This document shows positions 25,000 to 39,229 of a DNA stretch of 64,000 bases, piece by piece. Below the pieces are notes generated by a model that did not search any database, had not been told where the DNA came from, and was given only the letters and a program-made list of their open reading frames with translations. The DNA lies in the NCBI GenBank assembly GCA_023512835.1, contig CM042090.1, positions 14,992,617 to 15,056,616 on the forward strand. The letters run 5' to 3'. Numbering within the stretch: position 1 is the first letter of the stretch; every line of letters starts with the position of its first letter. The position numbers and the translations under genes were made by a program. Source of the stretch: Taxillus chinensis (Eukaryota > Streptophyta > Magnoliopsida > Santalales > Loranthaceae).

Positions 25000-26730
25000 A
25001 TTTTGTCCCCCGCTTAACAGAATCAATCGACAACGATTGAGAGAGAAAACGAGGGGCCAGGCGGCCGAAGAATCGAAGAAGGACGAGAGCAACGCGGCCG
25101 GAATGGTTTGCTGCTGGCAGCTGCCTAGTCCGGTGGGAACAAATCTACGGCGTTCTTGTTTTGGTCGTCGTCAGAGCTGTTCTTGAGGACACAACACATA
25201 AAACGGAAAAAGAGAAAACAGCCCAAACATACACCTTCTCCCTTCAATTAAATTTTAAAATTTAAAGATTTTTTAAAATAAAATAATAATTTTCAGTATT
25301 CATCTTTTAAATTTTTACATAATCACTATATTCTTTATTTAAATAATTTATATTAATTATTTCCTAGTTTATATTATTATTTTTTATTTAAAAAGCAAAT
25401 TATAAGAATATCCTCCGCATTACCAAACTAGATTCAATATCCATTTCTCTTGCCTCATTTTATATTCAATATCCATTTCTTTTAATTTGAACATAACTAT
25501 TATATATGTTTTAATTAAATAAATTATATCGAGTTTAATGATATTATTTATATATACTTTCTTTTCAAATTTAATAGAATTATGTTTAGGCCCTTAGCCC
25601 CTTATTACATTTTAATAAATTAATGTTAAGCCTTTTCAAATTCTTCAATCTATTAATTCATTTTAATGTACTTCATGTATTAATAATGACATTCTCTTAT
25701 ACAGAGCTAAGGTCATTGATAGATTTGCCACATACTAGTGAAATTTATGGCCATCGTAGGGATTGGAATCGGCGAAGTTGAATAAGCAAATCACGGTTGT
25801 GGGTGGTGTCCGCCTCGCCGCCGCCTTTGAACTTTCTAACTCTAGCCCTCTCCAATCTCCATACAATAAGCCAATAACAACAGAGGAGGAGGACTGGAGG
25901 AGGAGGCTCTCAAAGCTTTGTTCATGCAACGGGGTGCACTGATTTAGCTTCTGCAGATTAGAGTCTTTGTTGACCCAACGACGCTTGCAATTCAATTGGA
26001 CGCCAGATGAATGATTGATTCTCCCCGGTGGTGTAAGCTTTCGATGGCTACTTGGGTGTGAATGGAGATGGTTTCAGGTGTGTTCAGATCTGCACGTTCT
26101 AAAGCCAAGTGCAACAACCACGGATTTGCTCTAGATTTCCCTGGCGACGGGCCTAGCGTAGCCACTAGCCAGAAAGGAGAAACAATACAATGTCCGGGGG
26201 ATGGGACTTAATGCAATAAAAAAAAATATTTTATTATCAAATTATATTTTGACATTTTGGCAGCTTGAACAGAAAAAGCTCTTAAATTGACGTGAAATTG
26301 AGCAACAATTCCACATTTCCAAACAAACAAACAAACTAGCCATCAGATCTCCCACAAGATGTCAGGGGGGAAAATGCAGCCGTGTATTCAATCATATCAT
26401 ATCATATTATATCAGGAAAACAACAGAGAACACGAAGCAACCAAGATATATCATTCTAACCATTAAAACACTATGCTATAGGGGTTTTTCCTTCCTTTTT
26501 TCCCCTGAAATTAGTACACTGTGTGGAGGGAAGCTCCGAAATTGATCTTGTCATGAACACCCAACCCACTCACACGATCTTCACAGAGCCATTTGCAACT
26601 CGGCTGTCGCTCCCCGGCTGCCATCTTCACAGGGCACGGGCAAATATGCCATCTCATCTCTCCTGCTGCACAAACAGCCACGCTTGAATATAGATCAAAC
26701 ATCACCAGTAAAGGTATGTTGATGGGACAC
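25000..26730. other. Exonuclease leader/promoter and SEUSS 3' flank
   Basis: The GC-richer 25000-25190 segment is the probable 5' leader of the exonuclease gene. The AT-rich 25200-25700 segment is its likely promoter side. The 3' untranslated region of SEUSS should lie in about 26250-26730. A GC-richer block at 25740-26200 has an 86-codon minus-strand open frame that I do not recognise and do not call as a gene. Confidence 0.45.
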
Positions 26731-29700
26731 TTATGGTGATGACTTCCAGTCAAACCGAAGATTATTGAAGCCGTTAACGGCTCCTAACCCACCAAGCAGT
26801 TGGTTACCCAATTCAGACTGCTGATGATTCATACTTTGGTCTCGAGCCATTGATGCCATGCCTACTCTCCCATTCATGCTCATGGAATTATTACTCATTG
26901 CAGCTCTGATCTCATTCATCACCACAGACTGACCAAGCCCACCACCCATGCTCCCAAATCCACCTCCACCACCCATACCAGAATTCAGGTTGGCCGTTCC
27001 ATTTTCCATGAGGCCACCATTTTGAGCAGTATTGTTGCCTGTCGAGACAATACCATTTACATTTTTCACATCACCCAGACCACCAGCACCACCTGTGCCA
27101 TTTACCTGTGAGGACATCATTATTTCATGTAAAATTTTCTGGACAGAGCTCTGGGAATCATTGGGGTCGCCATCCCCAGAGTGAGAGGACTGCTGCTGCA
27201 CAGACATATTGGCTGGCGAATTCACGGCACTCATATGAGTGGCTGCTGTTAGGGCACTATGAGAAGCTTGTGGGGCAACGTTCGAAGAGGAAGCTGTTGG
27301 GGATTGGAATGGAGAAGCGTGGTTTGCCTGAGCCTGTGGTAGTGTGCTTGACGACCCCGGGGATGGAATCTGAACCGCGCCTCCACTATACGGACTACTT
27401 GCATTGTTAATAGAGTTTGGTTGTCTGGAGTTCATGGAGTTCTGGTGGAGAAGGCCAGCAATGGTACTTGCTGATGTGGAGGCCAATGCAGTATTGAGAG
27501 AGTTATTTGCACTAGCCATGCCATTGGGGGCAGCAAGTTGCATGGGGCCCTGCAAGGAGGTTTGGTCATTGTTTGAGTTTTGTCCCATAGTCTGCTGCTG
27601 TTGCTGCATCTGCTCCTCAGGTTGCTGGGATTGATTATGGAACACAGATGAACCACCCATCCTCCTAGGGAATTTCTTCAAACTCTCTGGAAAGATGGAA
27701 GCATATAAGCTAACTCAAAATCATTGAAACAATTGCAATTTGCGCCAAAGTAGTCTCCAGAAATAATGCAAACTAACTTCAGATGTAATAAACATAGGCC
27801 AGTCATAAGAGACGGGAAATTTAGAACAAAAAAAAAATCACCAACCATTTTTGGTGGCAAATTAAAAAATAAAAGGCTTAACTCCAACTTGGTGCAAGCA
27901 TCTTACTATCTATCTTTATATTTATATTTATATTTATAATGAGAGAATGATTTGTGTATTGAATTAAAAATAAACTTTGTCTATCTTGATTCATGTTATC
28001 AAACCCATTTTATTGGGATTAAAGCTGGTTGATTTAGTTTGATTTGGTCTAATGATTAAATACACAGCTTAACTTTTATTGTTGCTTTTAGCCTCTTTTT
28101 GCTGTTTAGAAATTAGATGTAGGACAAATTTTCAAAAGGCATATCATGAATTCTTAATGACTTCTGCTCAAAGAAGTAAAAATAAAAATAAATCAAAAAC
28201 AAGATATGATAAAGTTTAAACAATTATTCTGTTCTGCTCAAAACTGTTGCAATCCACAAAAAGAAAATACAAAATATACACTAATTAATCATATAAATAA
28301 TAACAAATTTAGAGGCAATACAATCAGCAAGAATGCAAGTACTATACACAGCGAATGCATTAAATGGTTCAACTATTCCCTCGCCTTTCATTACTTTTAT
28401 AGTCCAACTATCTCAGAGAATGTTAGTCATCACTTACATATTTGAGCTGTCCTAAATTAAGAAAAATGACTTTTCATTTTTCCCATGGCTGTCTTGCTTG
28501 ACAAGATAGATCAGCCACACACATCATTCAGCTTATATGGGTTTAAAGAAAATGTAAAGCAATGACAACAAAATCCATAAAAAAAGTTCCAATTCCAATT
28601 TCCTAAAACATTTTTCCAAACTTGCAAGCTTTCAGGCTACCAAAAAGCTTTAATTGCCAAGAGGAGGGAACCAATCACATCAACCTTACCCATAGGACCA
28701 GTTCCTGAATCTCTGCTATACTCAATCAAATCTTTCATGCTATTGACCACTTCAGATATCTACAAGGAGGGAAAACAATAATCCATCAGCCTGAACAAGA
28801 ACTTTATATTTGCATTTTGGAATAAAATGCCCCCAAATAAAAGCTAAAATACAGCTCCAGTAAAGTGCTCTTCCTAACTATCATATCCATGATGCAAAAA
28901 AGCAGAAAATATAGTATAAATGATATCCAATTCACATTATACATTAATGCCACAACTGAATGCAGAATTTTCTTTAAAATCTACAATGACTAGTAAATGA
29001 AAACCCATTTATCATATGCAACTCATATAAGCAATAATCACCACATAAGCAAATTGTACTTGAGATTTATGTCTTAACTACAAACTTTATTAAATTCCAA
29101 ATTTCAAGACACCCAAATATTTCTAAATATTCCACTACTAATACTCTAAGCCTATAAAAGAACAACCAATATTTCTAAATTCCTTTTAAGATAACGTATA
29201 ATAATATGCCTATGCAGAAAAAATCCAGAGGTGAATCTAATAGTTTTATTTAATGAAAATTAGGATTAAAACTTTGAACTCAATTTGATACTCAGTTACA
29301 AAAGACTTCCACAGACAGTGATGTCATGTGCTACCTGCAAAGAGTTAATCATGAAAATTTTTCCATAGAATATCTACCAGCTCGGTATTATAAAACTTTG
29401 AGATTAGAAACATTCAATAATAAAATAATACGAAATAGTGCCAGCAAGCAAGAATAGTTTAGTATAAACTTTCAGATAACATACTAATGCAGTCCAAAAC
29501 CCATGTACAAATTTTGCACCAAAAACCACTCAGAAAAAATACATTATGTACTAGGATGGAACGGGGGTTCATCAAAAGCAAGCACAATGTAAAAAGGTGA
29601 GCACATAAGGAAATATTTTCAAATTGCACTTAAGCCCTGATCTTCATAGTTTTTCCAATCTAATCAACTAATAATTTGCGGGTAACAACACAAGGAAAAT

Positions 29701-32700
29701 ATTTTAAAATTGCACTCATGCCTGATCATCATAGTTCTTCCAATCTAGTCAACAAATAATTTGCAACATTCAGAAGTTAGACAACAAGAAACCTTTATAA
29801 AGTTAAGAAATCAACCACAGTTTGGTGCGGGAAAACAGCCACATCATTTACCCAAGAAATAATCAAGAATCAAATAGAAAGTTAATGAAGACGGTTTATT
29901 ACACATGAATGTATATAAAAACATATAATAATAAATACAATAAAATTATTTTCAAACAGGGGTAGATTAAAAATATCCTGTAACAGAATTTCAGCAGTAA
30001 ATTTACATATTCCCTAAACGCAAGCAACACTACACATTACAGATATTGTCATCTGCAGCTCCTGGGTGTAGAACATAACTGTCCCATGCAAATTCAAATA
30101 TCATGAGACAATGACAATGACAAGAACATCAAGCACGTGTTACCTGAAGGCATCTCACATATCTCTTTGTGTATCCCAAATCATTGACCAAAGGCACTTC
30201 CAAAGCTTTTGCCAATTGACGAGCTGATGCAACAAACCTGAAACAGAAATACAGACTAATGATTAGAGAAGACATTATGCATGCATAACTGATAGGGGAT
30301 AAGATGTTAATAATCCAATACAACACTGTAATAATAATGCCACATTCCATGGAAATATGTCCAGTGATCAACTGGGAGAGAAGTAACAACAAAATGACAG
30401 GCCTCAAGTAGAGGACAAAATAATCGAGAAGTGGATGCCATTACATGATTATTAATCCTTTCCTCATGCAAAACCCACCCAACTAAAATGGGATAAAATG
30501 GGTAGCATAACTATGCATGCATAAATAGGGCACGAGTAGGAAAATACACTTACATATTACAGTTGCTCTGCAACTCTGGAACAGTCAAACTAGAAGACGA
30601 ATTCTGGGCAGCAACCTGGTATTTCTGAGCTGCAGCCCCAAGCTGACTAACCTGTTTACAAACACCGGTAGAAAGAATCATTAAACATCAACAGAAAAAA
30701 TAAAATTACTAAATTGCATCCATGGTTGAAATGATTTTTCTAAATGGGAGCAGCACTTGTCCTCTATTTTGCTACATTTGATCATTGGAAGGATGAAGGA
30801 TGCACCAATAATATACAAAAAAATACATCAAATATATGCAAGCAATAGTGAAAGGAGTTTTTATCCTGGAAAATATACTAAATCGCCCGCATTGGATTTA
30901 GACACTTGTAATTTTAGATTATCTGGGTTAACTTCAAAGAAATGAGATGCACTTTTTAAAAAATTGGATGTCCATGAGTATAAAGGAAATTTTGCATTAT
31001 TTGAGATTCTAAAAGGCTTGATTAGAAATAAATAAAGTTACATTGGTCAGTGTAATAAGAGTAGATGAAGAAACTTTGAACAACAAGAATCAAAAAGTCA
31101 TTCCGTCAAACAACTATAGAATACTGATATACGCTAATCCCCTTCCTTTCTATCCGTCCTTTTCATTTCCATAAGAATCCCACTAAGACTAAACCTGGTT
31201 TATAAGCACAAGTTAGTATTTAACTTTTCTATTTTTTACAAAATAAAAATAATTCAGAGTGGGAAAAAAATTATTTTATCAATACAAGAAAAATTAACAA
31301 TTATTATAAGAAAAATATATAAAAATATATTTTATAATAACCTGGGGCATTAACTGTCTTCGAGGAATAAGCTCTTCATGATGCCGTGCACAGAACTCCC
31401 ACGAGCATATCTACCAATAAAACATGATATAGTAAGCAAAGGACACAGTGTATTAGAACTATTAACAATAAACAGTTTGATAGACAAGAAACCTTCAGAT
31501 CAGGGGAAAAAACTATCCGCAGTTGACCCTCTCGTACAACACGAAGTTGCTCAAAAACACTTTCTTGTATTGCTTTAGCATAATCCAGAACAATTTGGCC
31601 AGATGTGTTGGGATATTCACGGGGCATGTCAACATAAAGAAGTTCTTCTATAGTACCACTTTCATACTTGATTTTGAAAAGCCTGGGCAGAACCTCAGCA
31701 GTTGCTTCTGAAAGTACATGGTTGGATTTTAACTAACTTAAGACGGTCTGTACAGTGTAAATGAAATAACCATGCATACACACATTAAGGTGCATAACAA
31801 AAAAACAATAATTTGGACCATCTGCAATCATGAATAACAGTCTACAAGAAAGACCATTCAAGAAAATAATATTTAAAACTTAAGAGAAGAACATACCAAA
31901 TCCACGACCTGGCTTTCGGTTGCATATTTCACAGTGCCATACGTCCTTCAAAATAAAGCAAGGTTTTACAAAACATTGAAAAGGGATAGAAGAAAGAATC
32001 TGATCATTTGAAATATCATTGAAGTCAATGATAGAAAGCCATTAATCAAAACACAAATATATCCATATCACTCAGTTTTTTCTAGCAGCGGACCTGAGGA
32101 AAGACACCAGTTGCTTGTCTGCCACTTCCATACATTGAAACGCACCACTTCTTCTTTGCACTAGGAGCAAAATACTCGCAAACAAATTTTCTCCAAAATT
32201 CAATATTATTGTCCTGCATGAAAATTAGGCATAATTGCATGTTCTAATATTACCATGGCATGTACATACACAGGATTCTTATCATGAAAGACATCTTACC
32301 TCAGGTCTGCGTTGTTGGTGATACATGTAGTGTGTAAGGCGTCGAGCACATGTCCCAGGTTCATATACTGGCTTTGCAGGAGACCTCAAAGGCAGATTCG
32401 GCTGTGGGAATTGCTGCTGCAATTGAGACCTCGGATGAGGAAGTGCCTTCATGAATTGCTGCTGCTGCAGCTGAAATAATCTTTGCTGATGTAACATATT
32501 CATCTGAGCAGCAGCTGCCTGAGGAGATCGCCTGGACACATGGAGAAACTGTTGCTGCTGTTGTTGCTGCTGCTGTTGTTGTTGTTGCTGCTGCTGCTGC
32601 TGTTGTAGGAACAATGACTGATCTGAATGTTGAGACTCCATCTTGACAGAAGCCATAGGCCTCATATTCTGAATTTGTTGTGGCTCTAGTTTCACTGGAG

Positions 32701-33355
32701 CAATATTCCTCAAGGATTGCAATTGCTGTTGTTGCCCGTGCTGATCATTAGCCACCTGTGGCTCCAGCTTGACGGGTACAACATTGCCCAAACCACCTCT
32801 CATTGTCTGATACTGCTGCTGTTGTTGCTGCTGGCTACTTTGAGGGTTGGAAAATTGTTGCAGTGATTGCTGACCATGCTGGAAGTTCTGAGGTTCAAGC
32901 TGCTGTGAATGTTGTTGATCAGGCAACATCTGATTGCCAGAATGGTTTGAAAACTGTTGCACCTGTACTTGAGTAGATGGACCGGAGTTTGAAACCATAG
33001 ATGGTCCAAAAGACGAAGAAGGGGCATTAAAACCCAATCCGTTTCCGACATTAGACAGGGGATCAGACTCAGAACCACCATCAATAACCCCGCGCTGGTT
33101 ACCCCCGGACCCAGAAACCCCAGAATTTGGGACTCCATTTCCAAAGGACTGACTTAGCAGGGATGATACATTGGGAAGGTTTCCAAGTAAATTCATGCTA
33201 TTATACTGGGTGCGTGGGGACACAAGAGATGGGAAAGTAGACTGGGAAGCCATCTGACTGCCCTGAGCAGCCAACATTCCAGAATTTGATCTCAAAAGCG
33301 AAGAAGGAACTGTCTGGGAGCCACCAATTGGAGTAGAAGGCCCTGAAGGTACCAT
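26731..33355 (-). CDS. SEU: Transcriptional corepressor SEUSS (LIM-domain-binding family adaptor)
   Basis: Nine coding exons join in phase to 908 residues: 32300-33355, 32094-32213, 31897-31945, 31493-31707, 31342-31410, 30554-30651, 30144-30237, 28690-28759 and 26731-27686. SEUSS is a glutamine-rich nuclear adaptor that pairs with LEUNIG to repress floral homeotic and other developmental genes in Arabidopsis. Here the N-terminus MVPSGPSTPIGG and FPSLVSPRTQ fit SEUSS. A Q tract of about 19-20 residues lies near 251-269. The conserved LDB-like region runs from about 318 to 590 (DNNIEFWRKFV, KKKWCVSMYGSGRQ, DVWHCEICNRKPGRGF, SGQIVLDYAKAIQESVFEQL, ICSWEFCARHHEEL, QLAKALEVPLVNDLGYTKRY). The low-complexity tail includes SSVQKILHEIM and ends near NQLLGGLGAVNGFNN. 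Arabidopsis SEU is slightly shorter (877 residues). No break is seen; the start is the family's usual MVPS. Confidence 0.97.
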
Positions 33356-34500
33356 TCTTCCAAATCCAGTAGCTACAAATACTTATTCAAGTACAACAAC
33401 TAGCTAAAATGACAGGACGCCCAAACTCGTGACCATACGAATTCATATAAATAAATAAAAGTTTACACTCGTAAGCAAGCAAACACCAATACGTCCATTA
33501 TCCGAGCAAGACTATACCCACATATTTAAGTGTACACCAAAACAGATGGGTAAGCATCCGGAATTGAGGAGGCAGATTTTCTCAATCGAACAATCACGGA
33601 TTTCACAAACCAGCCGGAGGGGTCCTCCACGCATCACTGCATGATATATATGAAATTTCAGACAGACCAATCCCCCAAACATTCCACGAAGAAATCCAAG
33701 CTCGGCCCTCACACGCAAAGGGTCCAGTCAGAACCCTCGCCCAAGAAACCAAATCAAAAACGTTAAGACACCTCAGTGAATTAAATCCTCCAATAAAATC
33801 CGATTTAGGGGAGCACTAAGGGCCCAAATTCAACCCCGACCACAAAATTATTAAACGATCCCACCTCGGAAACAGACAGAAGGAACGAAATAACAGAAAA
33901 CTAACACACAGCAAGTGACAAACTAACACGTACGAGGGTCAATTGTAACTCAATCCATAAATAAACCAGAACCCAAGCTCGAATGACTGAAAAATCTTAA
34001 AATCTCTAGGGTTTTTGCAGTCTCAAGACTCGACGAAGGAAGCTGGAACTGGGGAGTTGAAAACTTGAAAAATCGCGTGCGTACGACTTACCCGAGTAGA
34101 AATCAAACACCCGACAAGTCCCGGGAACTGCAAAACGCTTCGATCCGACGACAACGGCCACCAAAATTTAAAAAAAAAAAAAAAAAACCAGGAACAATCT
34201 GACCAGAACCTTTATCTAACGGATTAGACACTACTCTTGGTCTTCAGACTTGTTGCTCCACGACAGGCATTAAGTACGCCTCTGAGCTCCAGTCTCCTAG
34301 GGTTTGTGGCTGCTCAAAAGTCTTCAATCTTGTGTCTCCCAGGCCTGTGAACACCTCCCCATTTGCGTGCTCTTCGCTGCTTGTAGAGATAGACAATCAA
34401 AATTAAAATTAAAATTAAAAACGATGAGAGAGAGAGAGACGAAGAAGGGAAAGGAAGGGGAGTAGAAGAGAGAGAGAGAGAGAGAGAGAATGTCTCTCGC
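33356..34500 (-). promoter_or_regulatory. SEUSS 5' leader with a leader intron
   Basis: A T-rich tract ending in TTTGTAG (acceptor near 33372) lies 16 bases before the start codon. A strong donor (ctcgg|GTAAGTCG) sits at 34090-34091. Together they predict a 720-bp intron in the 5' leader and a first non-coding exon from 34092 to roughly 34500. The (CT)-rich tract at about 34425-34490 on the gene strand is typical of a plant leader or transcription start region. Confidence 0.6.
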
Positions 34501-34659
34501 GGACGTCAAAATTGTATTAGACGGAATTGAATTTTTCTACATTCCTTTCTTTACTTTTTCTCTCCCTCCCTCTTTCTTTCTCTCTCTAAAAAATGGGGCT
34601 TCCTCTCTCTAAAAAATGAAGTCAAATCGATTTCTTTGTTTAGTTATGCATCCATCCAT

Positions 34660-34698
34660 CATATGCCCCATCCATCCATCCATCCATCCATGCATCCA
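34660..34698. repeat. (CATC)n microsatellite
   Basis: Repeated ccat/catc tetranucleotides with one variant unit (catg), upstream of SEUSS. Confidence 0.85.
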
Positions 34699-34699
34699 T

Positions 34700-35660
34700 C
34701 ATTTATATTATTACACTGTCTACACCGTAGTACCCCACGCCGCTTCGTCGTTTTCCCTAAATGACACTGGTTTTTGACCTTATTTACGGGACTGCCCCAA
34801 TCGGGGGCATGTCTCTCTGACCACCATTCCCTATTCGCGCCTACACACAAAACCCCATCATCGGCCTCCACATGTACGGCATGGGGCCTAGCAATGTAAA
34901 CTCGGGGCTTTGACTTTGATAAATTTTTAACCTTCTCCTGTTTTTCAATCCTTCCGAGTTAAGTTGGTTTCAAAATTTTTCACCCACCAATCAATATATA
35001 CAGAACTTACCCGATAAAAACATTCTTTTCGTTGTTTTTTTATATTTCTGTATTTAAAAAGAATTATTACATTTTAAAAATAAAAATACAAAAAAATCTC
35101 AATCAAACTTACCCTATGTGTAAAAATCACATAATAAACATAAAGTACAATCACATCATTCAATTATAATAGAATGATTATGATCTCACTTTTATTTAAT
35201 TATAACAAGATATGAATGAATAGTTAAATAAAAATGTAATTTATATACATTATCACTAATTCATAATTAATATTTAAAAAATAAAATAATAGACAACTTA
35301 GTATTGAATATATGAGAGGCCTCTATAGGGGAAATCAAATTTTCATACGGATATTTCATATGTGTTTTCATTTCTTTATTTTATTTTGATGATTTTGATT
35401 TTTTTATTGAAGTGTGTTGAATTTTGAATATTAAAAACAATTTTTATGAAATATATAATGTATTTTAAAAAAACGTGTGCTTTCGTCCATCAAAATTGAA
35501 GAATAATTAGTGAGCCTAAATAATTAATCAAGTATATGAAAATCATTAAAAATAAGGGCCTTATATATCAATGTGGATTTTAAATAGCCTGCGCCACCCT
35601 TGCTTCTACGTAGTAAGTTGTCATGTACTCGTGTTGCTTGAAAAATATTCAAAAAACTCA
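34700..35660. other. Spacer upstream of SEUSS
   Basis: Moderately GC-rich to 34900, then AT-rich. No gene or RNA recognised. The first part may still be SEUSS promoter. Confidence 0.45.
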
Positions 35661-35662
35661 AC

Positions 35663-35665
<3 letters not shown>

Positions 35666-35747
<82 letters not shown>
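35666..35747. repeat. (TG)n(GA)n compound microsatellite
   Basis: About 22 TG units followed directly by about 18 GA units. The 157-codon open frame covering it is an artefact of the repeat. Confidence 0.95.
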
Positions 35748-35750
<3 letters not shown>

Positions 35751-36191
35751 CGTGCTGGTCCAGTCCAGCACCTCTATGGTCTCCTCCCTCCTTCCCTCAT
35801 TATCGGTCACTTCCCTATCGCGGTAATGGCTGTGGTCGTGGCAGTTGACCAGCCATTCGTTGGAGTCTCTAGGTGCAAACTGGCTAGATATGGAAAATGG
35901 AGATTGGGGATATATTGGAAGCTAGCTTTTTGGGAATTTGCTGTGTGCTTGGTCCGCGACATGAGAGTCCACGGCCGACATGAATGTTTTGCATTCCTTC
36001 CACGCCCAATTCAAACTCGGTGTACTTTTTCAATGACAGGTTAATTTAATGCGAATCTAGTAAAGTACTTTATTTCTCCTTGCAATTTATCTTTACTTAT
36101 TAATTATATGTAATACTAATAAAAAGAAAAGGTTGCCACTTTCATTTAAATTTATCATGTACAGTTGATTAATTAAATGAAAAAATAACCT

Positions 36192-36858
36192 AAAAGTATT
36201 TCTAATCCATTAATAAAAATAAAAATAAAAATTTTATTTAGCTAAAAATTATTATCAGTGCATTAAGTAAATCACCAGTAAAACAAAAAAATAAAAATTA
36301 TAACTTTAGCTTTTGCTTAAAATATCATGTCATCAAATAATAACATTTTACACATCTATACTGTTCTTCTCTCTTCTCTCCCAATCTCACATTCCTCTCA
36401 CCTTATCAAGTCTCTGGAAGTCACAGGCCTTCTCCCGCGTCTCATCCTCCCCCATCCCCCCACCCACAACGGTGTGGCGCTCCCCATCCCCCTCGCACGA
36501 CGGCACCCCCACTCCTCCCTCCCCTCCCCCACCCACATGCGCGACAGCACTTCCCATCCCCCCCGCGCGCAACATCGCTCCCCGCTCCCCTCACGCAATG
36601 GCGCTCCCCATCCCCTCTCGCTCGACATCGCCTCTCCAGTACTCCTTGTGCATGACGACGACCCTCTGCTCATGTAACCCTAGGATTTTTAGATTTTGAG
36701 GTGAATATATATACAAAAATAGATTAAGTAAAATGACAGTTTATGAAAAAAATATATATAAAATAATACTAAAGCATTATTAGTCAAAATGCTACCGTAA
36801 CAAATTAAATATTGCTTTTGTTTATAATTTTAACTTGTAAAGACTGAAGATGCTCTAA
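36192..36858. mobile_element. MITE with GC-rich core, copy 1
   Basis: The left end (aagtatttctaatccattaa) and the reverse complement of the right end (tttagagcatcttcagtct) form imperfect inverted repeats that match those of the element at 50244-50804. AT-rich arms, including ataactttagcttttgct, enclose a core at about 36380-36660 that is C-rich (ccccatcccc words). No coding region is credible. The end sequence resembles plant gagcatctccaat-type MITEs. Confidence 0.65.
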
Positions 36859-36859
36859 A

Positions 36860-39200
36860 TCATTTGATCATGATCGAATAGTTATGATCGCATGACAATC
36901 GATGCACTCAGTTTTCTTTTTATTATATATATATAGTCATGTTATATAAAGGTAATATAAAAGTAAAAATTTCAATATTAATCATTAGATGTTTTAATTA
37001 ATGGTTCATATTAAACTTTTATTTAACAGTAGTTTGTGCTATCATAAATCACTATAGCTTCAATTTACATTTAAAAATGGAAATTAAAATTTTAATGATA
37101 AAAAAATAGCTTTGGGTTCTCGTTTATGTATATATAATTGTTAATGAATGCAAGTGTGGCAAAATATATCTCAATCGCACTTTAAATAGCTGTAGCAAAT
37201 TATGCATGTACTAAGTGAATAAAGAATTAAATGAAAGTGTGATATAAATCATTTGATTATGATTACACTTGCCGTTTTTGTACTCCTTGTATTTTTACCT
37301 CATCCAATTATATTAATTTGTATGTAATATTGTAAATAACTAGTTGAAATAATATATATTTGAAATTCAATTATAATTTTTATATTTAAATAGTAATTCG
37401 GGTGTTCTTAATATTTGAATATATTTTTTAATGTTTATTTTAAAGTGACACGTAGCTACAATTAATTTATATATATAGTATGTCATATAATTATTCTATG
37501 TTTACTCTTATTAGTCTGTGAAGTTATACAATACATGACAAAACTTGTCAAGTTTAAAATTAACCTAATATTAGTATTCGGTATAACATATTTTATGACA
37601 ATTCGTAAATTAATTTGAAATCAACGAGTACGAATAATTTAAAAAATATTAACTATAACTCACTCAAACCATACATTTAAGTTTTATATATATATATATA
37701 TATTAAAATAGTTAACAGTGTAATATTAATTGGACTATATATGTTACGCATATGTTATTTATTTGCCTAATAAAAAGCGTGAGATCAAACTATATATATA
37801 CCCATAATCGTAGAAGATAGTTAAATAGTCCTTATAGTAAATATAGTTAAGCAAGTATAATAAATGTTGCTTTATTTCAATATAATATTGTAAAAACAAT
37901 AAGAGAAAAAAAATTTAAAATGATAATAATTTAATTTACATAATTTTAGATTTGAAAATCATTTTTTATAAATGAATTTAAAATAAAATAAAATAAATGT
38001 GATTGCTAATTAAAGCAATCTAGTTTTTGGACGATATCATAACAAATAAGTGAAATCTCTGTAAGGGGAAAATGAAATAAACCTGTCATATTACTTATAT
38101 AAAAATACTTTATAGCGCGAACTATTATGTCATTTGATATGATTTCAGCATTTATATTAAAAATGAGTATTTTTAGTAAAAGAAAAAAATATCTTAGGTT
38201 TTTGTAGTTTTATCGTCTAAAGCAAAAGTATGCTATAGTATGTCAAGGAACATAGAAAATATACGGTAATATTTGATAATATGTTATTATTTTAAAAATA
38301 TAATTATTTTTAAAAATAATTCGAATTTACCAATTAACAGGGCCTAAGTTTATTTTTTGAAACTCAATTATAACAAAAAGCCTAACTTTTTGGTACCGTT
38401 AATCTGCACCTATATAAAGGTAAGGTTATCTCTTCGAGTATTTATTTTAATCAATAGGATCAATTTTAACAAAATTTAATATCCAGTAATGCTACATGCA
38501 GAAAAAAGTATTATACAAGCAAATCACAATAAAACTTTTATTGCTGTTGAATTTTTTTATTTTTTTTTATATTCATATCAATCAAATGACAAAAAAATTC
38601 TGATGCAAAATACATATAGAATGTACATGCAAATAAATATTTCCTTCAATATTTTATAATCAAGCGGCCGTTTAATTAATTGGTTTCCAAACTTGTAAAT
38701 AGAAAATCGCATGTTAATTCTAACAAGAAAATATTTGATATACAATTTTCAATGTTTCAAAGTTTAATTTGGAATTTTTTTTGGATCACGTGATTATTTT
38801 TGGAAATAATTTTTAGTTATTTTATATTTTTAAATTTAAATTCTAAGTTTTCGTCCAATTTGTCTAAAATAAAAGTATTTATTATTTTGTTTATTTGTTG
38901 AAATATTTTGTATAATCAATCATCCATTTTACTTGATAATATTTTAAACTTTATTAAAAAATACACATCCTAATCATTGATTTATTGGTAAAAAATAAAT
39001 TAACTATTGATGTACGCATATTGGCTCGCATTAACATTTTGTTTTTTATTAATATTATATAAATAATATTTTATTTATTTAAAAAAACAAATGAAATATT
39101 GATTACCTAAATTTAAAATCCTGACTCCTTTCCTAACGTTTGAAAGTTGATTGGCATATGGTTAAAAGCTTAAAAATGATAAATGTATATATTAGTTAAA
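36860..39200. other. Very AT-rich spacer, nothing recognised
   Basis: About 2.3 kb of AT-rich DNA with scattered (TA)n runs (for example 37684-37704). No open frame of note and no transposon boundary that I can support. Confidence 0.5.
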
Positions 39201-39229
39201 GTAAAATACACGGAAATTTGAAACCAACA

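Noticed and set aside
27108..27634. Plus-strand open frames of 76-100 codons
   Set aside because: Shadows of the long SEUSS last exon on the other strand.
35571..36044. 157-codon plus-strand open frame
   Set aside because: It runs through a TG/GA microsatellite giving CVCVCV and RERERE; no family resemblance on either side.
36313..36699. Overlapping Pro/Ser-rich open frames on both strands
   Set aside because: They follow from the C-rich core of a MITE whose second copy at 50244-50804 gives the same kind of frames.
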